NCBI GenBank assembly: GCA_016708105.1 | Contig: JADJGJ010000001.1 | Span: forward strand, 2,356,001-2,420,000 | Source: Crocinitomicaceae bacterium | Lineage (GTDB): Bacteria; Bacteroidota; Bacteroidia; Flavobacteriales_D; Crocinitomicaceae | Length of the DNA: 64,000 bases | Reading direction: 5' to 3' | In this document: positions 8,740-17,783 of the stretch, in pieces | Layout: every line of letters begins with the position of its first letter | How positions within the stretch are numbered: position 1 is the stretch's first letter | The notes under the pieces: generated by a model | The model's input: the letters and a program-made list of their open reading frames with translations, nothing else | Database searches by the model: none | What the model was told of the DNA's origin: nothing | Made by a program: the position numbers and the translations under genes

Positions 8740-9366
8740 CTATTTTTCTTTAAATGAATTGATGATTTTATCCATGTCAGCTTTGAACTCAGCTTTTTGT
8801 TCAGTCAATGTCCAAGTCAATACCTGATAGAAAGCTTTTTCACCTTCAAAAACGCCTAATCTGTAATACACGTTTACCTCACCCATTGAGCCTTCCATTT
8901 CATATTTTACGCAATCCAAGCCATTCACTTGAACTACTTCAGGATTTTTAGTTAGAATTTCAAAAGAATCAAGCCCATCACCTAAAGAAGTTGAAGAAAT
9001 TTCACCGTAAGACAATGCGTCAAATTCTTCATCTAAATCATAGGATTCAATTTCTTCTTTAGTTTCCATTAATACGATTACATAATGCTCTTTTACCGTG
9101 GTACCAACTTGTTCAACATATTGATACTGGATACTTGCATCACCATTCAAACCGCTTGCAGCCTCCATGTGACCAGGGATATCAATATCAAAATAACTGT
9201 TTGTACTTACTGTTCTGAAATCTGAAGAACCGCTTGTTTCAGTTGTTTCATCTGAGGTTGACTCAGTAGTAGAAGTAGTAGATGTAGAGTTGGCATCAGA
9301 AGAGTTGCCACACGCAAAGAACCCTAAAGAGATAATGGCCAATGCGCTGATTTTAATAAGTTTCAT
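8740..9366 (-). CDS. Lipoprotein, tandem paralogue 3 of 3
   Basis: The 208-residue lipoprotein has lipobox FFAC (Cys19), then a linker of about 25 residues almost entirely Ser, Thr, Asp and Glu that tethers the domain away from the membrane. Conserved blocks follow: YFDIDIPGHMEAASGLNGDA, KEHYVIVLMETKEEIESY, SFEILTKNPEVVQVNGLDC and GEKAFYQVLTWT. It is the longest of the three paralogues, and the only one with the linker. Own promoter (9392-9425) and terminator (8688-8717). Function unknown. Confidence 0.8.
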   Translation of the reverse strand: MKLIKISALAIISLGFFACGNSSDANSTSTTSTTESTSDETTETSGSSDFRTVSTNSYFDIDIPGHMEAASGLNGDASIQYQYVEQVGTTVKEHYVIVLMETKEEIESYDLDEEFDALSYGEISSTSLGDGLDSFEILTKNPEVVQVNGLDCVKYEMEGSMGEVNVYYRLGVFEGEKAFYQVLTWTLTEQKAEFKADMDKIINSFKEK

Positions 9367-9391
9367 TTATCGGAGAGTTTAAAATTACGGG

Positions 9392-9425
9392 CAAATGTAA
9401 TTAAAAAAGAGGACGTTAAATTCAA
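9392..9425 (-). promoter_or_regulatory. Bacteroidota-type promoter of paralogue 3
   Basis: Minus-strand TTG (9425-9423), 23-base spacer and TACATTTG (9399-9392) match the consensus, with the ATG 25 bases downstream. Confidence 0.55.
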
Positions 9426-9543
9426 TCAAATACAATTTAGTACGTGCAGCTTACCAAAGTCATCAAACAATTTTGAGTACTTTCGCAACGCAGAGTCAAG
9501 ATAAACTGTCTGCAATAATAAAACTCAAGATCACACAACAGGT

Positions 9544-10266
9544 ATGAGAATAGCACTTTTTGGCTACGGTAAAATGGGAAAAGAAATTGAGATGATTGCC
9601 TTGGAACGCGGTCATCAAATTACCCAACGCATCAACAGCAAAAACCCGAAAGAAAACCTCAATTGCGCCGATACCGATGTAGTGATTGAATTTACTGCAC
9701 CTGAACATGCCTTAGAAAATATTCGCTTTTGTATTGATCATCAAATGCCGGTTGTTGTTGGAACGACAGGTTGGTATCATGCATTTGATGAAATTAAAAA
9801 ACTCAATGTGCAAAAAAACGGAAGTCTGCTTTACGCTACCAATTTCAGTTTGGGAGTGAATTTATTTTTTGCACTGAATAAATATCTTGCCGGATTAATG
9901 AAAAATTATCCGGAATACAGCGCCGGCATGACAGAAATTCATCACACCCAAAAATTAGACGCACCTAGCGGAACCGGTATTACCCTAGCTGAACAGTTGA
10001 TTGAAATTCACCCTAAATACACCAAGTGGGAAAACGTTAAAAAAAGTCAAATCAATCAAACTGATGCACTTTCTATAGAGTCATTACGTTTACCCGACGT
10101 GCCCGGCACACATGAAGTAAAATATGAATCACCTATTGACACAATTGAAATAAAACATACTGCACACAACAGAAAAGGATTTGCATTGGGCAGCGTAATT
10201 GCCGCTGAATGGCTTGCCGGAAAAAAAGGTATTTTTACCATGCAGGATGTACTAAACTTAAAATAA
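9544..10266 (+). CDS. dapB: 4-hydroxy-tetrahydrodipicolinate reductase
   Basis: DapB reduces the DapA product with NAD(P)H in the diaminopimelate/lysine pathway in the cytoplasm. The 240-residue protein opens with ALFGYGKMGKEIE, the Rossmann nucleotide-binding loop. VVVGTTGWY and ATNFSLGVNLFF follow. Catalytic and substrate-binding residues are visible in EIHHTQKLDAPSGTGITLAE. The length matches the compact Bacteroidota form. A TACTTTCG element at 9478-9485 is a near-consensus -7. It is followed by lepB after eight bases, so the two form an operon; dapA is 32 kb away. Confidence 0.93.
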   Translation: MRIALFGYGKMGKEIEMIALERGHQITQRINSKNPKENLNCADTDVVIEFTAPEHALENIRFCIDHQMPVVVGTTGWYHAFDEIKKLNVQKNGSLLYATNFSLGVNLFFALNKYLAGLMKNYPEYSAGMTEIHHTQKLDAPSGTGITLAEQLIEIHPKYTKWENVKKSQINQTDALSIESLRLPDVPGTHEVKYESPIDTIEIKHTAHNRKGFALGSVIAAEWLAGKKGIFTMQDVLNLK

Positions 10267-10274
10267 ATTATTGA

Positions 10275-11936
10275 ATGAGCTATCTTGGTTTTATCATTGG
10301 ATATTTAGTAATCTGGCTTACTCCGGTAGCCGGACTTTGGCATAAAGGTTTTGGAAGAATTGAAAGAAAAAGTACCGATGCTTTCATTCCGTTCTACAAC
10401 TATTTCAGTTTGCTGCGCGCGGTGAAATTACCTTGGTATTGGGCGATCTTTCTAGCATTCCCCGGCATTCAGTTTATCATGTGGGCTTCACTCAATGTTA
10501 CTTATATCCGCAAGTTTGGAAAGTTCAGTGTAAAAGATACTATTCTTGGTATCATTTTTCCGTTCCCTGTTTTCTGGAAAATTGCCAAAGATGAAAAATG
10601 CACCGCACAACCTGAAACCAATTGGGACGTTGCAAAACAAGTTGACGCGCGCACACCGAGTGATCACGTAGCTTTATTTTTTGCTTTACCGGTTATCGGC
10701 CATCTTATTGTATACCCGCTTTCACTTGCCGGTTTCAAGCGCAAGGCCGGAAAAAAATCTATGATCAAAGAATGGGGTGATGCCATACTTTTTGCCGTTG
10801 TGGCAGCCAGCGCAATTCGTACTTATGTTTTTGAACCTTACAAAATTCCTACCGGTTCAATGGAAAAAACATTGCTCATTGGTGATCATCTTTTTGTAGA
10901 TAAATTTGTTTACGGGCCACGTCTGCCAATGACGCCTTTTTCTTATCCAATCGTGCATAATAGTTTTGCTCCATTGCTCAATGTAAAATCGTATGTTGAG
11001 TTTCAAAAAATACCTTATACTCGCATGCCGGGAATCAGATTTGTTGAGCGTTATGATGTAGTTGTTTTCAATTTTCCGGCGGGTGATACTGCAATCAATG
11101 ATCCTCGCATGCCTAATGGATTGATTGGACATACGTATGAACAAATTTTGCGCAATGAAGCTTTCCTGATTTCAGCACAAGAAGGTCGCAGTGTGAATTA
11201 CTTTGAAGAACACTACGAAGCATATCTTGACGCGGCCAGAAAGCGATTCACAGAAAAGAATAAAGTTTTATCTGCCATTGTTGATGAAGAAGATATCAAA
11301 CGCGGTTACACGAAAATCGGAGGTTTGCTTGAGCGTCCGGTAGACAAGCGTGAAAACTATATTAAGCGTTGTGTGGGTATGCCGGGTGATGTGATTGAAG
11401 TTGTGAATCAAGTTTTATATGTAAACTCTCAACCGGCTAAAATATTTGAAGGATTGCAAACAAGCGGAGATCCAAAAAACAAGGGGTTTTATCAGACCGT
11501 GATTAATTCCGGAATGCCTGACGTGCATCGTTTCACTTACTATCCTATCTTCCCAAACAACCCACAATATGATTGGACAGAAGATAATTTTGGTCCATTA
11601 CAAATACCAAAGGCGGGAGATGTGGTGCAACTTGATCATAAAACATTGCCTATTTATCGTAGAATTATTACGGCTTATGAAGGGCACACCCTTGCAGAAA
11701 AAGCAGATGGAATTTATATTGACGGTGTAAAAACAAGTACCTATACCATTCAACAAAATTACTACTGGATGATGGGTGACAACCGCAACAACTCAGCTGA
11801 TTCACGCTTTTGGGGATTTGTGCCTGAAGATCATATTGTAGGACACGCCTCATTTGTATGGTTATCTGTTGATCAAACCAAAGGAATGTTTGGCGGCGGC
11901 ATGCGCTGGAGCAGAATGTTCAGTGGTATTGAATAG
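10275..11936 (+). CDS. lepB: Signal peptidase I with N-terminal membrane extension and large insertion
   Basis: LepB removes signal peptides at the outer face of the inner membrane. The catalytic serine is Ser195 in KIPTGSMEKTL and the general-base lysine is Lys364 in YIKRCVGMPGD. Box E is MMGDNRNNSADSRFWGFVP, about residues 498-516. Before the catalytic domain there are several hydrophobic segments (residues 3-20, 55-75, 85-100, 135-155, and the anchor near 170), more than the usual one or two. Between Ser and Lys lies an insertion of about 170 residues where typical enzymes have about 50. At 553 residues it is well above the common 200-320; this long form is known in Bacteroidota. Co-transcribed with dapB. 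Confidence 0.92.
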   Translation: MSYLGFIIGYLVIWLTPVAGLWHKGFGRIERKSTDAFIPFYNYFSLLRAVKLPWYWAIFLAFPGIQFIMWASLNVTYIRKFGKFSVKDTILGIIFPFPVFWKIAKDEKCTAQPETNWDVAKQVDARTPSDHVALFFALPVIGHLIVYPLSLAGFKRKAGKKSMIKEWGDAILFAVVAASAIRTYVFEPYKIPTGSMEKTLLIGDHLFVDKFVYGPRLPMTPFSYPIVHNSFAPLLNVKSYVEFQKIPYTRMPGIRFVERYDVVVFNFPAGDTAINDPRMPNGLIGHTYEQILRNEAFLISAQEGRSVNYFEEHYEAYLDAARKRFTEKNKVLSAIVDEEDIKRGYTKIGGLLERPVDKRENYIKRCVGMPGDVIEVVNQVLYVNSQPAKIFEGLQTSGDPKNKGFYQTVINSGMPDVHRFTYYPIFPNNPQYDWTEDNFGPLQIPKAGDVVQLDHKTLPIYRRIITAYEGHTLAEKADGIYIDGVKTSTYTIQQNYYWMMGDNRNNSADSRFWGFVPEDHIVGHASFVWLSVDQTKGMFGGGMRWSRMFSGIE

Positions 11937-12113
11937 ATCATTGACATTTGTTTGATTGGTTAAACATTTTGATAGTTTGAATTACTGAGACTTATCGTTA
12001 CTGAAAATGTTAGTTGGATTTGTAGGATGGACAGAGTTCATTTATTGCATAATAATCAGTTCAAGTCTATTTTTGATGACTCACATTTAATAGGAAAATT
12101 GCTCAATTTCTTT

Positions 12114-12121
12114 TATCTTTG
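12114..12121 (+). promoter_or_regulatory. -7 element for the toxin-antitoxin pair
   Basis: TATCTTTG matches TAnnTTTG fully and ends 14 bases before the antitoxin ATG. No well-spaced TTG is seen. Confidence 0.45.
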
Positions 12122-12135
12122 ATAATGTTATTGCT

Positions 12136-12363
12136 ATGGAACTAAGAGTTAACCTCACATATACCCAAATTCTAAGTCTTATTGAACAATTGCCACAACA
12201 AGAAATTTCAAGACTTAGAAAAATTCTGTTGTCAGAAAAAAAGAAAATTCGGAAATCGAGTTCACTAAAACAACTCATTCTGGATGCGCCCACTTGGACT
12301 AGTAAAAATGTTAAAGCATATAAAGAGGTACGAGAACAAATAAACAAATCAAGACTTGCGTGA
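12136..12363 (+). CDS. Probable antitoxin of a VapBC-type pair
   Basis: The 75-residue basic protein begins with a short beta-like stretch and a helix (LTYTQILSLIEQLPQQEISR), followed by Lys/Ser-rich sequence and a C-terminal SKNVKAYKEVREQINKSRL tail. This tail type wraps the PIN toxin in VapBC complexes. It overlaps the toxin start by four bases (GTGA), which implies translational coupling. Antitoxins of this type usually repress their own operon, but no operator could be confirmed. Identity is inferred mainly from size and position next to the PIN gene. Confidence 0.65.
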   Translation: MELRVNLTYTQILSLIEQLPQQEISRLRKILLSEKKKIRKSSSLKQLILDAPTWTSKNVKAYKEVREQINKSRLA

Positions 12364-12737
12364 TACTGCTAGATTCATCCGTTCTGATTGAATTATTCCG
12401 CAAAAAAAATAAGGAACAAACTCTATTTTTTAATCTTTTACAAGACCACGATCAATTGGCTATTTCAGTAATTACTCACTATGAAATAGGAATTGGAAAT
12501 CAACCTGGACATTTGGAGTACTGGAAAAAACTCTGCAATAATCTTACTATCATTCCATTTGATGAATCATGTACAGAAACCGCTATTAAAATTTATAGAT
12601 CTCTGATTAAGATTAACAAGAAAATTGATTTAGCGGATATTCTAATTGGTGCTACTGCCCTTGCGTATGATTTACCCATTGCAACTCTCAACATCAAAGA
12701 TTTTGAACGCATTCAAGGTTTGCACATAGTGAAATAA
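12360..12737 (+). CDS. PIN-domain toxin (VapC-like ribonuclease)
   Basis: The 125-residue protein begins with GTG inside the antitoxin stop. It has the PIN acidic residues: first Asp in ILLDSSVLIELF, a Glu in ISVITHYEIGIG, and the Asp pair in KIDLADILIGATA, with a final 'LPIATLNIKDFERI' strand. VapC toxins are Mg-dependent RNases that cut initiator tRNA or rRNA and stop translation. The pair stands alone between lepB and lpdA, the usual insertion pattern of small toxin-antitoxin modules. Confidence 0.85.
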   Translation: MILLDSSVLIELFRKKNKEQTLFFNLLQDHDQLAISVITHYEIGIGNQPGHLEYWKKLCNNLTIIPFDESCTETAIKIYRSLIKINKKIDLADILIGATALAYDLPIATLNIKDFERIQGLHIVK

Positions 12738-12870
12738 CTCAATAAATACTTTCCTCAATAGGCATCAGACCTTATTAAAACATAAAACAAGAAATCAATA
12801 TTGAAGCTATACCTTTAACTTTTTCATAATATTGGTTTTCGAGATTAGAATCATCAATAGTCCAAAACAC

Positions 12871-12901
12871 AAAAAAAACCGGACAATAAATTGCCCGGTT
12901 T
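12871..12901 (-). terminator. Intrinsic terminator of lpdA
   Basis: Minus-strand AAACCGG...CCGGTTT with an inner CAAT/ATTG pairing is followed by eight T. It lies 22 bases after the lpdA stop. Confidence 0.8.
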
Positions 12902-12923
12902 CATGTAAAAAATTTCAATTCAG

Positions 12924-14315
12924 TTATAAGTGTATCACCTCACCGTAAGCAGCAGCGGCGGCTTCCATGATGGCTTCACTCAAAGTTGGATGTGGGTGCA
13001 CAGTTTTAATTAATTCATGGCCCGTAGTTTCTAATTTGCGTATGGCAACAATTTCAGCAATCATTTCAGTCACATTCATTCCAATCATGTGTGCGCCTAA
13101 AAGTTCACCATATTTTGCATCAAAAATCAATTTGATAAATCCATCATTTGCACCTGCTGCACTTGCTTTTCCGGATGCTGAGAATGGGAATTTTCCAATC
13201 TTCAATTCGTGGCCGGCAGCTTTTGCAGCTTTTTCGGTCATGCCTACTGAAGCAACTTCAGGCGAACAATAAGTACAACCCGGTATATTGCCATAATCAA
13301 GCGGTTCAACATGCATACCAGCAATTTTTTCAACGCAAATAATTCCTTCAGCTGATGCAACGTGTGCCAGGGCCGGACCTTTTACAATATCACCAATGGC
13401 ATAATATCCAGGTATATTGGTTTGATAATAATCATTGACAATTACTTTGCCTTTATCTGTAGCAATACCAACATCTTCTAATCCTATTCCCTGAAGATTG
13501 GTTTCAATACCTACTGCTGACAATACAATATCGCATTCAATTTTTTCTTCACCTTTCGCTGTTTTTACTTTTACAACACAGCCTTTACCTTTTGTATCAA
13601 CAGACTCAACAGAAGATTCAGTCATGATTTTTATGCCTTGTTTTTTGAATGATCTTTCTAATTGTTTTGATACTTCTTCATCTTCAACCGGCACAATGTT
13701 TGGCATAAATTCAACAATGGTTACCTCAACACCCAACGTGTTGTAGAAATAAGCAAACTCAACACCAATTGCACCTGAACCAACTACTACCATTTTCTTT
13801 GGTAATTCAGGCAAAACAAGTGCCTCACGATAACCAATAACTTTTTTACCATCCTGCGGAAGATTTGGCAATTGGCGTGAACGGGCACCGGTTGCAATGA
13901 TCACCGCTTTAGAAGCAGATAATTCTGATTTAGCACCTTTCTCATCAGTGACCTCTACTTTTTTTCCTGCTTTTACTTTTCCGGTTCCTTTGATGACATC
14001 AATTTTATTTTTCTTCATCAGAAAAGTTACTCCACCACTCATTTTATCAGCAACACCCCGACTGCGTTTTACAATTGATGCAAAATCAGGTGTGGCATCT
14101 TTCACCATGATACCATAGTCTGAAGCATGTTTCATATACTCAAACACATTGGCACTTTTCAATAATGCTTTGGTTGGTATGCAGCCCCAGTTAAGACAAA
14201 TACCACCCAGTTCAGCTTTTTCAACAACAGCTACTTTCATTCCAAGTTGTGAAGCTCTGATTGCAGTAACATAACCGCCAGGCCCACTTCCGATAACAAT
14301 AATATCGTATGACAT
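12924..14315 (-). CDS. lpdA: Dihydrolipoyl dehydrogenase (E3)
   Basis: This FAD enzyme reoxidises dihydrolipoamide of 2-oxo acid dehydrogenase complexes using NAD. Domains in order: FAD-binding IGSGPGGYVTAIRASQLG at residues 7-24; redox disulfide GGICLNWGCIPTKALLKS; NAD-binding VVGSGAIGVEFAYFYNTLG; second FAD motif YAIGDIV; and dimer domain with the catalytic HPHPTLSEAI near the C-terminus. The 463-residue length is typical. No E1 or E2 genes are near, so it may serve several complexes. Its terminator is at 12871-12901. Confidence 0.95.
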   Translation of the reverse strand: MSYDIIVIGSGPGGYVTAIRASQLGMKVAVVEKAELGGICLNWGCIPTKALLKSANVFEYMKHASDYGIMVKDATPDFASIVKRSRGVADKMSGGVTFLMKKNKIDVIKGTGKVKAGKKVEVTDEKGAKSELSASKAVIIATGARSRQLPNLPQDGKKVIGYREALVLPELPKKMVVVGSGAIGVEFAYFYNTLGVEVTIVEFMPNIVPVEDEEVSKQLERSFKKQGIKIMTESSVESVDTKGKGCVVKVKTAKGEEKIECDIVLSAVGIETNLQGIGLEDVGIATDKGKVIVNDYYQTNIPGYYAIGDIVKGPALAHVASAEGIICVEKIAGMHVEPLDYGNIPGCTYCSPEVASVGMTEKAAKAAGHELKIGKFPFSASGKASAAGANDGFIKLIFDAKYGELLGAHMIGMNVTEMIAEIVAIRKLETTGHELIKTVHPHPTLSEAIMEAAAAAYGEVIHL

Positions 14316-14413
14316 AGTTTGAGTTTATTAATAATTGAGCTACGAAATTAAGCATTCCTATTTAAAAAGGAACACAGGCAGATAAAACAAGTAAACAAGG
14401 GAAGTCCTTGAGA

Positions 14414-16138
14414 TTATTCGTCTTTCCATCCTTGCCATGGGTCATGGTCTCCTTTGCGTATATCACGCAACATACCAAGGGCAACAATGCCCGCAATGAT
14501 GAATGCAATAATTGACCACGCGGAAGTTTCTCCCCAAAGCGGATGCGTTTCATAAACCAGTGTGAGTGATCCACCAATAACTAATGATGCTACCACCATG
14601 GCTGATACAATTTGTTTGGTGACACGGTTGATGGTGTGAATTAAGGGATCAATTCCCTTGTGCCGCAAATCAACTTTAATTTCTCCGGTATTAATTTTTC
14701 TGATTGCATTTTTAAGGTCTCGCGGAAATTCCTCCATGTAATTTCCAAATTCAAATATTCCGTTAAGAACCTTTTTACCCATTTGTAAAGGAGACCATTT
14801 TTTGGTGATTGTTTTTACCAGGTAAGGTCTTGATAGTTCCAACATATCCAATTCAGGATCCAGATTCCTGATAACTCCTTCAATAGTAACTAATGATCTC
14901 GCCAGTAAAAAGAAATGAGGTGGAATTTTTAAATCATGTTTTACAATAACGTCTTTCAACTGCAGCAGCACCGTACTCATTTCATTGGCGTGCACCCCTG
15001 CAATGGAATAGCTTTCAACAAATTCATTGATATCAAACTCTAACTGGCGCATGTGTTTGATGCTCACCTGATCAGACAATTGCATGAGTGAGTTAATAAT
15101 TTTTTTGACATCTTTATTTTTTACGGATAAAAACAAGTGCCCAAAAATTTCAACATCACGGGGTAAAATACTACCCATCATACCAAAATCAAGATAACAT
15201 ATTTCACCTGTTTCAAGCAATAATAAATTACCCGGATGTGGATCAGCATGAAAAAATCCATGTTCAAAAACCTGTTTCAGATAGGAGATTGCAAGCTTGC
15301 GAGCAATAAGTTTTCGGTCATGTTTGTTTGCATCAATCTGATCAAGTTTTGAAATTTTATATCCTTTGATAAATTCAAGCACCAAAACACGCGGCGTGGT
15401 ATATTCACGATACACTTTTGGAGCATGAATAAAACGTGAATCCTGATCAGTGCCTGAAAAGTTATTATAGAAACGTTGAGCAGAAACTGACTCATGTATA
15501 AAATCAAGTTCTTTGAGAATACTTTCTTCAAAATTTCTCACTAAGCCAACGGGGTCAAAGCTGCGCACCGAAGGCACACGGCGGTTAAGAATTTCAGCCA
15601 CGGTGTACATCACTTTAATGTCTTCAATAATAATTTCAGTAATACCCGGCCGCTGAATTTTAATAGCAACACGTTCACCCGTTTTCAATGTAGCTTTATG
15701 CACTTGCGCCATGGATGCTGAAGCAAAAGGCTCAGGCTCAAACCAGGCAAACATTTCATCTGTACTTTTTTTGAGTTCTTTCTCTACTACTTTTCGCGCA
15801 ATTTCACCTGACAAAGGAGGCACATTATCTTGTAATTTTTCAAACTGCGTAATCAAATCCAATGGTAATAAGTCAGGACGGTTACTTAATATTTGACCAA
15901 ACTTTACAAAGGTGGGACCCAACTCTTCACACACCAAACGCATTTTCTCATACTTGGTATAATGAGTGGCTGATTTGATAAATGATTTGGGGATGAGTTT
16001 TCGTATCCAGGAGAATCGTTTTTGCTCTTCCATGTACGAAACTAAATCATCAAACCCATACTTAACAAACACGCGGAGTATTTGATTGTATCGTTTAACT
16101 GACCTGTAACGGCGGGCTATGGATGAAAATAAACTCAC
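14414..16138 (-). CDS. ABC1/UbiB-family atypical kinase
   Basis: The 574-residue protein has the KxGQ motif in FVKFGQILSNRPDLLP, the ATP-binding lysine in ERVAIKIQRPG, the catalytic loop HADPHPGNLLL and the metal-binding DFGMMG. The C-terminus has two transmembrane helices (about residues 500-520 and 530-555). UbiB proteins support isoprenoid-quinone synthesis, probably as ATPases. Which quinone step applies here is not shown, since no ubi or men gene is near. The start overlaps the upstream coiled-coil gene by four bases (ATGA), indicating coupled translation. Confidence 0.88.
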   Translation of the reverse strand: MSLFSSIARRYRSVKRYNQILRVFVKYGFDDLVSYMEEQKRFSWIRKLIPKSFIKSATHYTKYEKMRLVCEELGPTFVKFGQILSNRPDLLPLDLITQFEKLQDNVPPLSGEIARKVVEKELKKSTDEMFAWFEPEPFASASMAQVHKATLKTGERVAIKIQRPGITEIIIEDIKVMYTVAEILNRRVPSVRSFDPVGLVRNFEESILKELDFIHESVSAQRFYNNFSGTDQDSRFIHAPKVYREYTTPRVLVLEFIKGYKISKLDQIDANKHDRKLIARKLAISYLKQVFEHGFFHADPHPGNLLLLETGEICYLDFGMMGSILPRDVEIFGHLFLSVKNKDVKKIINSLMQLSDQVSIKHMRQLEFDINEFVESYSIAGVHANEMSTVLLQLKDVIVKHDLKIPPHFFLLARSLVTIEGVIRNLDPELDMLELSRPYLVKTITKKWSPLQMGKKVLNGIFEFGNYMEEFPRDLKNAIRKINTGEIKVDLRHKGIDPLIHTINRVTKQIVSAMVVASLVIGGSLTLVYETHPLWGETSAWSIIAFIIAGIVALGMLRDIRKGDHDPWQGWKDE

Positions 16139-16509
16139 TGTTCTTGTTCGTACCGGTTTAGACGTGCTTCAAGCAAAGCAATTTGTTTTGCTAGATCTTC
16201 AATTTTAGTATTGAGTTTTGCAATTTCATCTGTGTGAGCAATGTTTACTTTTTCATAAAACTTGGTAACCATCTCACCAATTTTTGCTTCCATCTCTTCT
16301 TTCACTTCATGCGCTTTAATGGCAATTTTTTGCAAAAATTCTACCTCATTTCCATCTTCATCGCGGGTGGTTGAACTCATGAAAGAATTGATTTTGTCTT
16401 TCCCTTTATCTGCCATGTTGTGCAGTTTTTCCATCAACTCTTTATCTTTTGACATCATGTAGAGATTTGACGAAAGTGTCAATAACTCTACCAGCGTTCT
16501 GGCTTTCAT
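16135..16509 (-). CDS. Small coiled-coil protein, phasin-like, coupled to the UbiB-family gene
   Basis: The 124-residue protein is nearly all charged helix: KDKELMEKLHNMADKGKDKI, then FLQKIAIKAHEVKEEMEAKI and a heptad-like IAKLNTKIEDLAKQIALLEA end. There is no signal peptide. The amphipathic helices and length recall phasins (granule-associated proteins), but no poly-hydroxyalkanoate gene is nearby, so this is only a resemblance. It is the first gene of the two-gene operon with the UbiB kinase. A TATCTTTG -7 element is at 16535-16542. Confidence 0.7.
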   Translation of the reverse strand: MKARTLVELLTLSSNLYMMSKDKELMEKLHNMADKGKDKINSFMSSTTRDEDGNEVEFLQKIAIKAHEVKEEMEAKIGEMVTKFYEKVNIAHTDEIAKLNTKIEDLAKQIALLEARLNRYEQEQ

Positions 16510-16534
16510 AAGCTTATTTTTTATTAATACCTAA

Positions 16535-16542
16535 CAAAGATA
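16535..16542 (-). promoter_or_regulatory. -7 element of the coiled-coil/UbiB operon
   Basis: Minus-strand TATCTTTG is a full match to TAnnTTTG, ending 25 bases before the ATG at 16509. No spaced TTG is visible. Confidence 0.4.
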
Positions 16543-16603
16543 CGTTTCAAGATGCCTTGTGCAGCCACACATGAGAATAATCATCAGAGTTGCAAACAAA
16601 TGT

Positions 16604-16611
16604 TACCTTTG
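16604..16611 (+). promoter_or_regulatory. -7 element of the CBS-domain gene
   Basis: TACCTTTG matches TAnnTTTG fully, 55 bases before the ATG at 16667. The TTG at 16590-16592 is closer than usual (11 bases). Confidence 0.4.
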
Positions 16612-16666
16612 TGCCCTTACGGTTTGTACGAAGAACCATTAATTTTGTTAAGATTTCTGCACGATT

Positions 16667-17077
16667 ATGAAATTAGACGCTCCTGTTTCAGGTATCATGA
16701 CCACCAAGGTAAACACGGTACAACCTGATCAAAAATTAGTTGACATCAAACATTTGTATGAAAAAACACCATTTCATCACCATATTCCGGTTGTAGAAAA
16801 CAAAAAACTGGTTGGTATGGTGAGTCTGGTTGATTTCATGCGTGCTATTGGTAATGCCGGTTTGAATGATGAAGAACAAGTGTATCAAACCCTCAGGGTA
16901 AAAGATATTATGTCAACCAAACCAACCACTGTCAAAGCAGACACCCCTATTGGAAAAGTTGCAAAAAGTTTGGTAAAAGGTGAAGTACATGCTTTTGCCG
17001 TAACCGAAAGAGGCGCGTTGAAAGGGATTGTCTCTTATACAGACATCATCAAATACTTGCTCAGGGTGCTTGACTAA
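16667..17077 (+). CDS. Stand-alone CBS-domain protein
   Basis: The 136-residue protein is a single CBS pair (Bateman module): SGIMTTKVNTVQPDQKLVDI ... HIPVVENKKLVGMVSLVDFM, then DIMSTKPTTVKADTPIGKVA ... HAFAVTERGALKGIVSYTDI. Such modules bind adenosine nucleotides or NAD and regulate partner enzymes. The partner cannot be deduced here: the gene is monocistronic, with 112 bases to the next start and an opposite-strand gene upstream. Cytoplasmic, as it has no signal or membrane segment. Confidence 0.88.
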   Translation: MKLDAPVSGIMTTKVNTVQPDQKLVDIKHLYEKTPFHHHIPVVENKKLVGMVSLVDFMRAIGNAGLNDEEQVYQTLRVKDIMSTKPTTVKADTPIGKVAKSLVKGEVHAFAVTERGALKGIVSYTDIIKYLLRVLD

Positions 17078-17189
17078 TACCGCTTTAAAATTCCCTTATT
17101 TGCTGAATAGCACGGATTTTGTACCTTTATTCATAGAGTAGCGCTGATAAGCTCTGCTTTTTTTGAATACAAGTTTTGGTTTACTAATC

Positions 17190-17783
17190 ATGCGTTGCAT
17201 TTACATTTTACTTTTTTTCTTTTCTATCAACTTGACATCCGTTGCTCAATCAACCGGTAAGAAAATGTATTTTGCGGTGGGCTTATTCACTAGTGCGCAT
17301 TCTCAGTTACTAACTTATGCTATTGTCACATTTCGTGATGGAGTATGCACCGGAGCACAAATACTTTCTGAACAGCAGTTCATGTATCAGGCAATGGGTT
17401 ATTATCCTAGTCTTGCAAATCCAGAAAAAATTAATTTGTTTGAAATAAACGGAGTTGATTCCTGCTTTTTGTTGCACAACGATTTAAATAAAATTTGCGG
17501 ATACTACGCAAAACCTTTTACCTTACTCTGGAAATTAAGATTTTATGAACATCCCATGCTATTTGATTCTCCCGGTTGGAGTCAGGGACAATACAAGCCT
17601 TCTAAATATCAAATGAAAATATTGACAGAAGAATATGGTGTTGGTAATGTACTTACTGATTATTTTTACGGCGATTCATTATACAAAATTTTGCGTGATG
17701 TTCAAGATGCAGCGTGGATTGAATCTTATAAATACGCGGTACCCGATACAACTTCACAAGTAAACAGCAACGGACAACCCTGA
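17190..17783 (+). CDS. Exported protein of unknown function
   Basis: ATG 17190 begins a signal peptide (RCIYILLFFFSINLTSVAQ). A TTG further up at 17163 would add nine residues in front of the signal and is less likely. The mature region of about 175 residues is rich in Tyr and Phe and contains no motif I recognise. It stops at 17783, exactly one base before the meaB ATG, so the two are co-transcribed. A near-consensus TACCTTTA -7 is at 17122-17129. Confidence 0.7.
   Translation: MRCIYILLFFFSINLTSVAQSTGKKMYFAVGLFTSAHSQLLTYAIVTFRDGVCTGAQILSEQQFMYQAMGYYPSLANPEKINLFEINGVDSCFLLHNDLNKICGYYAKPFTLLWKLRFYEHPMLFDSPGWSQGQYKPSKYQMKILTEEYGVGNVLTDYFYGDSLYKILRDVQDAAWIESYKYAVPDTTSQVNSNGQP

Noticed and set aside
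12087..12347. 86-codon minus-strand open frame
   Set aside because: Covers the antitoxin gene on the other strand; the plus-strand gene is coupled to the PIN toxin.
16135..16509. Assignment as a phasin of PHA granules
   Set aside because: Only size and helical charge pattern agree; no PHA synthesis genes are near.
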